Source: Rhodothermia bacterium (GTDB lineage Bacteria; Bacteroidota; Rhodothermia; Rhodothermales; JABDKH01). From it: 11,218 bases of DNA. Location: assembly GCA_018679295.1 (NCBI GenBank), contig JAHHLP010000194.1:1-11218 (forward strand). The letters are read 5' to 3'. A model generated the notes under the pieces. It ran no database searches. It was not told the DNA's origin and was given only the letters and a program-made list of their open reading frames with translations. Positions 6,193 to 11,218 of the stretch are shown here, one piece after another; within the stretch, counting starts at the first letter, position 1; every line of letters starts with the position of its first letter. The position numbers and the translations under genes are program-made.

Positions 6193-7528
6193 GGGTCGTT
6201 AGGCAAACGAGCTGCTTCTCCGTGGCGGCTAGTATTCGGCCGCGATCCGTCAAGACCGGAGGGGTCGTCCACCGGCCGTCGTCGAGAACAAAAAGTACCC
6301 TGCGCTCGCCGTCCGTCTGATAACTTGACAGCAACTGCCCCGCCGTGACAAGTAGCTGATCGTCTGCAGTGACCGCAAGACCGGCGACAGGTCCGCCGGC
6401 CTGCTGACTCCACAATTCACCACCCTCCGCACTGAAGGCGCGGATGGTGCGGTCATCAGCCAAGAAGATGTTGTGGTTGTACCCGATCACCGGAGGAGCC
6501 GATGATGCCTCCGCGAATGTCTTCAGTTCGACGTCGACCGCCTTCTCACCGGCTGGCGTGACTACCCAGAGGGCACGGCGACGTTGTCCGTCCTCGCCTT
6601 CCACGTCCACGATCATATGGACACGACCTGCCTCGTCCAGGCTTAGGGCGGCAGGAGTAAACTTCGCTTCAAGTGCACCCAGAAGGGAAAGGTCCAGGCT
6701 TCGCTGTTCAATACGTCCCCGCGTAGCCGCAACGAGGATGTCATCGTTCATTGCCGCATAGAGGAGGTCCTCGTTCCAGCTCGTGCTGCCTACCAAGCGT
6801 GACGATGCCACGATGTCCAGATCGTCTGTGCGTACGACCTCACCGAGGTCGTGGACTTCGACGAGCGCGTGCTTTGGCGGGTCGGGCTCGTGCAGGTCCA
6901 CAGGCAGCTCCACGGATGCTACCAAGACGCGCTGAGCCCGACGGGCCGTATATACGCGGTCGAACTCCGAACCGAACAGCAGATCCAGAGTGAACGCAAG
7001 GCTCCCATCTTGCAATGAGTAAGCGTTCAGCGCGCCGTCGATATCCGAACTATATAGCAGTCTGTGCTCCGGATCGAGCACAATGTCATTCTCCGCCATC
7101 GTCTCCACGACCAGTGACGCACCGTCCGGGTCGAACAGCTGCCACAACTGGGTTCCTTTGACGACGGTTCTGCCGGTCACGTGCAAGACAAAGTCGGCAC
7201 GGAGCCCTCTTGCGAGGTCCGTTGTCCATTGGACCACCCAATCGCCGTCAGGCAGCGACAGACCGACACGGGAATTCAGTCGATCATTCACATGTGGACG
7301 AACAGCGCCGCCACCTTCCGCGCCCACTTCTGCTGCAGCAATCGGCGTCGGCAGGGCGTCATGAATTGGCCGCGCGGCAACGGTCGACTCCCCCGCCGAC
7401 GATGGGTCAATTGGGTTCATAGATCCATCCTCATTTCCGCGCCAGACCTCGCAAGCGACGCTCGACCCGAATAGGATGATGAGCAGAACGACACCACCAT
7501 TCCTAAAACGATTGAATATTCGCAGCAT
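6185..7528 (-). CDS. Lipoprotein with PQQ-type (BamB/quinoprotein-like) beta-propeller
   Basis: This is a 447-residue protein. The N-terminus is a basic stretch (MLRIFNRFRN), a hydrophobic core (GGVVLLIILFG) and SSVAC with C26 as the probable lipidated cysteine; Ser at -3 is less usual but fits relaxed lipobox patterns. Residues 27-90 are a polar linker. From about 85 the sequence has repeating beta-propeller blades of the PQQ/WD40-like kind: LLYSSDIDGALNAYSLQDGS, NIFLADDRTIRAFSAEGGEL, a LLVTAGQLLSSYQTDGE block, and a final PPVLTDRGRILAATEKQLVCL blade. No enzymatic cofactor residues are evident, so a binding or scaffold role at a membrane is likely. The start overlaps the end of the giant gene by 26 bases. 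Position 25 onward argues for periplasmic or outer-membrane location, unlike its cytosolic-looking downstream neighbours. It could be an anchor for the machine, or an immunity protein against the upstream protease; neither is proven. Confidence 0.75.
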   Translation of the reverse strand: MLRIFNRFRNGGVVLLIILFGSSVACEVWRGNEDGSMNPIDPSSAGESTVAARPIHDALPTPIAAAEVGAEGGGAVRPHVNDRLNSRVGLSLPDGDWVVQWTTDLARGLRADFVLHVTGRTVVKGTQLWQLFDPDGASLVVETMAENDIVLDPEHRLLYSSDIDGALNAYSLQDGSLAFTLDLLFGSEFDRVYTARRAQRVLVASVELPVDLHEPDPPKHALVEVHDLGEVVRTDDLDIVASSRLVGSTSWNEDLLYAAMNDDILVAATRGRIEQRSLDLSLLGALEAKFTPAALSLDEAGRVHMIVDVEGEDGQRRRALWVVTPAGEKAVDVELKTFAEASSAPPVIGYNHNIFLADDRTIRAFSAEGGELWSQQAGGPVAGLAVTADDQLLVTAGQLLSSYQTDGERRVLFVLDDGRWTTPPVLTDRGRILAATEKQLVCLTTQR

Positions 7529-10500
7529 TGGCTGTCATTACTTTCCCCACCAGCGGAAGCACCTCGGCGTCGGCAGGAAATCTACCCCCACTCGGCGGAG
7601 CAGCGGTCGACATTCCCAGGAACCGGGCTACGAATCTATCAAACTGACCGTAGTTGTCTGACCGGAGTGTCAAGGTCTTCCCGGAAAGGCCGGACGATTC
7701 CGACGTCGGCGTGTCAACAACGTCAACTTCGAGATGAACATCATGATTGTTCTCCAAGCTTGTCGCCAGCGAGTTGTACCCCGAAACCGACCCCCCATTC
7801 CTTCCCAGGTACCTCTGATTGCGTGTGTTCGATTCGTTCGTAAATGTAGTCACGACGTACCGGAATGAAAAATGGACTAGACTGTTCGCAAACGTGTGCC
7901 CGTTAACGGTGCCGTTGGTTATTCGCCAGCGTCTATTGAAGCGACGGAGTAGCCGCCGGTTCAGTGCGCTCAATTCGCTCCGCACTCGCCCAAACGTACC
8001 GTCGGGGGTAAACGACGACTTTGTCGGAAAGTCCACCTTCATCATCAACTCGATCACGACGATGCCGTCGAAGGACGTACTCGGCTTGATTAGCTGCTCG
8101 CTAAATTTCTCGGCACCCAGAGCGTAGAAGAGAACGTCCACCCTTGCTTGCGCATTCATGCCGGTTGCGCGGGTGTTGATCTCTGACCTCAGCGGCCAGT
8201 ACACGAACGTCCTCAGCGGACTCGCACTGCCCAGGCTGTTGTTTGGATGTAACGGCACCTCGAAATCGTGGCCGTCATGGCTTATCTCGAAGCTCTGTCC
8301 TATAAGCTTGCGCAACCATTCCGCCACGTGCCACGAGTACCTGCCGCGGATATCTCGGTTGACACTCATCATCCCGGTAGTGTCCAGCCGGAAGAAGTCA
8401 CTTGGAACGTCGTTACTGCGAAGCGGTGGGCGAAAGTATGAGCACTTTGTTCCGGTTTCGGAGTATTCATCCGGCAGACTTCCACCATGACCACACTCGT
8501 GGGCAACGACAAGTTTTGTTTGTCCACTGCTCGTGGTCTCAATCTTGTGCGCACTTTCTCGAAGCTCACCTGTTCCGTCACGGCTCGCCATGAACGAACG
8601 GCCGTTGTCCGAGACCACATCGATCTTGTAGTGGGCCTGACTGTTGGCCGTTGCCTGGCAGAACCAAAGCACGTTCACTTCCAGACCGTCTCCAGAGCCT
8701 TTCTTCTTGATGACGGGTGGACCCGGGTTAAAGCTGCCGTCAGGTCCGTTCCAGCGCTTGGGAACGTTGGCAACCGCATCCTCCACGTACTGCTTTTGTG
8801 CAGCGTTTCCACTCAAAGATGAGGGTGCGCCAGAGAAGTCAAAGTTGAATTTGAAATACTTCAGTACTGCCGCTTTCTCGCTGGTCCCGTCAGTGTCACA
8901 ACAGCGAAGCAGCACCATATCAAATCGTCCAATCTTATGCGCCCGGCTGCGGTTTCCGCTCGGTATGTTAGGGCTGTTCTCGAAATCATATGACCCCGTA
9001 CTAAGAGACCTCGTCTTCAGAATGTACTGTTGCTCAACGTACGGCTGGATAACGAAGTGCTCCTTTGATGTCGGGCCCGGCCGTGGGGCAAGCACATTGC
9101 CGGGTGAGGAAAGGGCGGCTGCGTCCAGCCAGCGAACGGCTGCTCGCGCTCCAACAACGCGGTTCTCTCTATCGGGAGTACGTTGATCAAAAGCGTCAAA
9201 CAGATTCCCCTGCGCGGCGATCAGTCTTGTCCAGTTCGGGTATTCGACCACGTAGTTGCGATTCTTCTCCGAGCTCGGCTCCTTGGTGAGATAAGACTGT
9301 TTGTTGCCAGTGTCAGGCTCGAAAAGGCCCGAATTCGTAAGGTTAAAATGGCCGTCCTTACCAAATTTGTGCGAGAAGACAGCACAACGGTCGCTCGCGA
9401 CCCACGCCACCGGGTTGAGGTCCTCGTCGGTAATCACCATGTCGTCCAGAGAGAAGACAATGGGCTTCTCCGGCGTGGTGGCATCATCGATCTCAGCTGC
9501 CGTCAACGTTTCAAATGCCTTGCCGTCGCCGCCGGCCGGACGTGCGCTGTAATGCAACGACTTCCACACCTCGGGAAGGTCATAGAGTTTCAGGCGGTTC
9601 GGACCCGGCTTCAGTCGATTCACGTCTGAGACCACCTCGATCCGGCGCGTGGCCGCGTCATCGGAGACAATGAATGTCCCTGCCGACGTGCGGAACCGAA
9701 TCAGCACCTGATTGTCCGGCTTCGAACCCGCGTTTTGAAGGACCCACGGAATTGCCTGGCATGCCTTTGCGTCGTCATCGGCGGAGATAATCCATGTACT
9801 TACTTCGTCTGGCTCGGGCAAAGCACCGGAGGACGGTGGCTGGCGATATCCCTCCAATAGGAGTGGCGGCGTCGCGACTCGTGCATGTCCGTGGTGGTCG
9901 TGTCCGAAAACACGATCGAAGAACTCGAATCGGACGAAAAGCCAGTGAGGGTCGAGCAGCACGTGGACCGGCGTCGCTTCCGAGCCGATGTTGGTGAGAC
10001 TCAGATCGGATAGCTGTTTGAAGTGACCGTCTGTTTCGTCGTAGGTCGACCCCCCTGTAACCTGCCAGTCGGCATCGGCTAGACGGAAGTCCAGCGGCAG
10101 CATGAAGAGCCGATCTCCGTCGTCGTAACGTCTCGACAACTCGTCGTGGGTAATCAGTTCTTCCGGCCTCAGAAGATTCGGCCTGGGACTTGACAGGTAC
10201 GTTCTCTCGTTGAACTGCAAACGTATCGTGAATGACTGCTTCTCTCTGAGAACAAAGCAATCCAACACGCCATCCTCGTTGAGCTGCCGTGTGTCGCTGG
10301 TTCCGTCGGAGTACTCGACGACGACCGGGCACGCCTCAGGGAACGTTCGTTCCTCCTGCTCAGGATCTTTGAACAAACACTGAATGAGTACGTGTACCGC
10401 CTCGCCACTCGGAAGAGGAAGTGGATCCACTGGAACCGGCGTCACGCAGTACATCTTCTTTTCGTAGAGCTCCACACATGCCCCTCGGGGTGCACGACAA

Positions 10501-11218
10501 TTGACGACGGGCTCCTCGCCGTCATCGAAGAACAGAATTTCGACGCGGCGGTCGATCGGATTCTTGTAGTTCTCTCTTCGATCCGCGGTAATAGGAAAGT
10601 CCTCGCCGCAACCGATCGCCTCGCAATCCATGAACCGCAAAGAACTCTGTGCCTGCGCCAGGCCCGCGTCGTCAGTGCCCAAAGCGTACTTCAGCTCGTG
10701 CATGTAGACGTCGAAGAAAGCGCCCCACGTCTCGCTGCCGACGACTCCGTCCTCCGATATGGAGGCATTGAATCGGTCATTATACTGTTCCTGAAAGCGA
10801 ATTACGGCCTGACGCGTCTCTGCATCGTGGACGTTGGTTTTTCCACCGGGGTCACAGTCCCACCCGGCATGGTGCGTCAGCCACAGCAAGATTTGCTGGT
10901 AATCCTCGACCTTGCTCTTTTGCCGAGCGACACGCACCCATGCCTCTCGGTCACCCTTCAAGGCGAAAAGTACATTGTCTGCTCGAAGCTCCGAGAGTTG
11001 CTGATTGTATGCCCGAGAGCCGCTACGATCTGTATGTCCTACAACCAGCGCCGTCTGCAACGGATTTTCCCGCACGTGACGATAGCATGCGTACAGCACG
11101 GCGAGACCGGTCACGCGCCGTTGCTCCGGCGAGACGCCTTCCTGCGCAGCAGACGTCCCGTAGTCCGGGAGTAGTACCGCGCTGTCGTGGTGGAAGTTGA
11201 CGTCTTCCACCTCTAGCA
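7503..11218 (-). CDS. Giant OmpA / peptidoglycan-binding / zinc metalloprotease protein (probably 5' partial)
   Basis: The first in-window start is GTG 11210 (1235 residues), but the frame is open to the edge (xTG CTA GAG before it) and that GTG has no properly spaced ribosome site, so the true start may lie outside. Numbering from GTG, residues 1-84 are an OmpA-type peptidoglycan-binding core: VNFHHDSAVLLP, GHTD at 58-61, LSELRADNV. Residues about 103-170 are a PG_binding_1-like insert (AVIRFQEQYN, DGVVGSETWGAF). The closing OmpA strand NPIDRRVEILF comes at 217-227. Residues about 230-780 are largely beta-rich and unassigned, with a His-rich FGHDHHGHARV near 434-444. H904-E905-C906-G907-H908 and D914 in SLPDEY form a zinc site of HExxHxxxxxD type, and M947-M948 with a downstream RYSWHVAEWL helix resembles a metzincin Met-turn region. 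The final 270 residues are again beta-rich. Non-cytoplasmic action on or at the cell wall is likely; secretion by the T6SS is inference. It overlaps the lipoprotein gene by 26 bases. Confidence 0.83.
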   Translation of the reverse strand, partial: LEVEDVNFHHDSAVLLPDYGTSAAQEGVSPEQRRVTGLAVLYACYRHVRENPLQTALVVGHTDRSGSRAYNQQLSELRADNVLFALKGDREAWVRVARQKSKVEDYQQILLWLTHHAGWDCDPGGKTNVHDAETRQAVIRFQEQYNDRFNASISEDGVVGSETWGAFFDVYMHELKYALGTDDAGLAQAQSSLRFMDCEAIGCGEDFPITADRRENYKNPIDRRVEILFFDDGEEPVVNCRAPRGACVELYEKKMYCVTPVPVDPLPLPSGEAVHVLIQCLFKDPEQEERTFPEACPVVVEYSDGTSDTRQLNEDGVLDCFVLREKQSFTIRLQFNERTYLSSPRPNLLRPEELITHDELSRRYDDGDRLFMLPLDFRLADADWQVTGGSTYDETDGHFKQLSDLSLTNIGSEATPVHVLLDPHWLFVRFEFFDRVFGHDHHGHARVATPPLLLEGYRQPPSSGALPEPDEVSTWIISADDDAKACQAIPWVLQNAGSKPDNQVLIRFRTSAGTFIVSDDAATRRIEVVSDVNRLKPGPNRLKLYDLPEVWKSLHYSARPAGGDGKAFETLTAAEIDDATTPEKPIVFSLDDMVITDEDLNPVAWVASDRCAVFSHKFGKDGHFNLTNSGLFEPDTGNKQSYLTKEPSSEKNRNYVVEYPNWTRLIAAQGNLFDAFDQRTPDRENRVVGARAAVRWLDAAALSSPGNVLAPRPGPTSKEHFVIQPYVEQQYILKTRSLSTGSYDFENSPNIPSGNRSRAHKIGRFDMVLLRCCDTDGTSEKAAVLKYFKFNFDFSGAPSSLSGNAAQKQYVEDAVANVPKRWNGPDGSFNPGPPVIKKKGSGDGLEVNVLWFCQATANSQAHYKIDVVSDNGRSFMASRDGTGELRESAHKIETTSSGQTKLVVAHECGHGGSLPDEYSETGTKCSYFRPPLRSNDVPSDFFRLDTTGMMSVNRDIRGRYSWHVAEWLRKLIGQSFEISHDGHDFEVPLHPNNSLGSASPLRTFVYWPLRSEINTRATGMNAQARVDVLFYALGAEKFSEQLIKPSTSFDGIVVIELMMKVDFPTKSSFTPDGTFGRVRSELSALNRRLLRRFNRRWRITNGTVNGHTFANSLVHFSFRYVVTTFTNESNTRNQRYLGRNGGSVSGYNSLATSLENNHDVHLEVDVVDTPTSESSGLSGKTLTLRSDNYGQFDRFVARFLGMSTAAPPSGGRFPADAEVLPLVGKVMTANAANIQSF

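Noticed and set aside
9880..9910. His-rich FGHDHHGHARV as a dedicated metal-transport or metal-storage motif
   Set aside because: The patch is short and isolated within a large beta-rich protein with no membrane segments. It may bind metal, but there is no support for a transporter or chaperone call.
10392..11174. 260-residue open frame on the plus strand
   Set aside because: It lies antisense to the OmpA/peptidoglycan-binding region of the giant gene, whose domains are clearly recognisable. The plus-strand translation shows no domain pattern, and it is a shadow of GC-rich coding sequence.
7503..11218. Reading the giant protein as an ordinary outer-membrane OmpA porin
   Set aside because: Only the C-terminal-type peptidoglycan-binding OmpA domain is present. 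There is no N-terminal beta-barrel and no signal peptide in view, and most of the protein is something else.
1..11218. CRISPR arrays, tRNA or rRNA genes, insertion sequences, direct-repeat arrays
   Set aside because: Reading both strands showed no regularly spaced repeats, no cloverleaf or rRNA-like stretches, and no transposase motifs or terminal inverted repeats.

Overview
This window reads as part of a type VI secretion system (T6SS) locus from a diderm (Gram-negative) bacterium. The evidence is a contractile-sheath protein, a forkhead-associated (FHA) protein joined to a periplasmic peptidoglycan lyase, a DUF1795/DcrB-fold protein of the type used as T6SS effector chaperones, a lipoprotein, and an OmpA/peptidoglycan-binding protein. 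Lineage cannot be fixed. The GC-rich coding sequence and often weak Shine-Dalgarno signals would suit several environmental groups (Planctomycetota, Myxococcota/deltaproteobacteria, Acidobacteriota), but no marker gene is present.

All seven genes lie on the minus strand, so transcription runs from the high-coordinate end to the low end. No convincing plus-strand gene, tRNA, rRNA, CRISPR array, IS element or intrinsic terminator was seen, and no gap exceeds about 130 bases. In transcription order there are two blocks. Block A (11218 to 3977) is tightly packed. It holds a very large protein combining a split OmpA domain, an inserted peptidoglycan-binding domain, a long unassigned middle and a snapalysin-like zinc protease site; a lipoprotein with a PQQ-type beta-propeller (26-base overlap); a beta-sandwich protein ending in a domain common beside T6SS spike genes (9-base gap); and a 437-residue protein with a His/Cys arrangement resembling clan CD (caspase/CHAT/DUF4347-like) folds (21-base gap). 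Block B (3911 to 1) begins just after a good sigma70-type promoter (TTTACA, 17 bases, TATAAC). It holds a DUF1795 protein, a single-chain TssB-TssC sheath fusion, and an FHA / membrane helix / coiled coil / lytic transglycosylase protein cut by the window edge.

Working model (inference): block B is sheath and envelope-passage machinery, with sheath subunits made as one chain and a cell-wall lyase physically tied to a cytoplasmic phosphothreonine reader. Block A is a payload, spike-accessory or envelope-anchoring module carrying one probable metalloprotease and one possible cysteine protease. The DUF1795 gene at the junction could be a chaperone for a block A protein. The most notable points are the TssB-TssC fusion, the FHA-transglycosylase fusion, the OmpA-protease giant, and the His/Cys protein.
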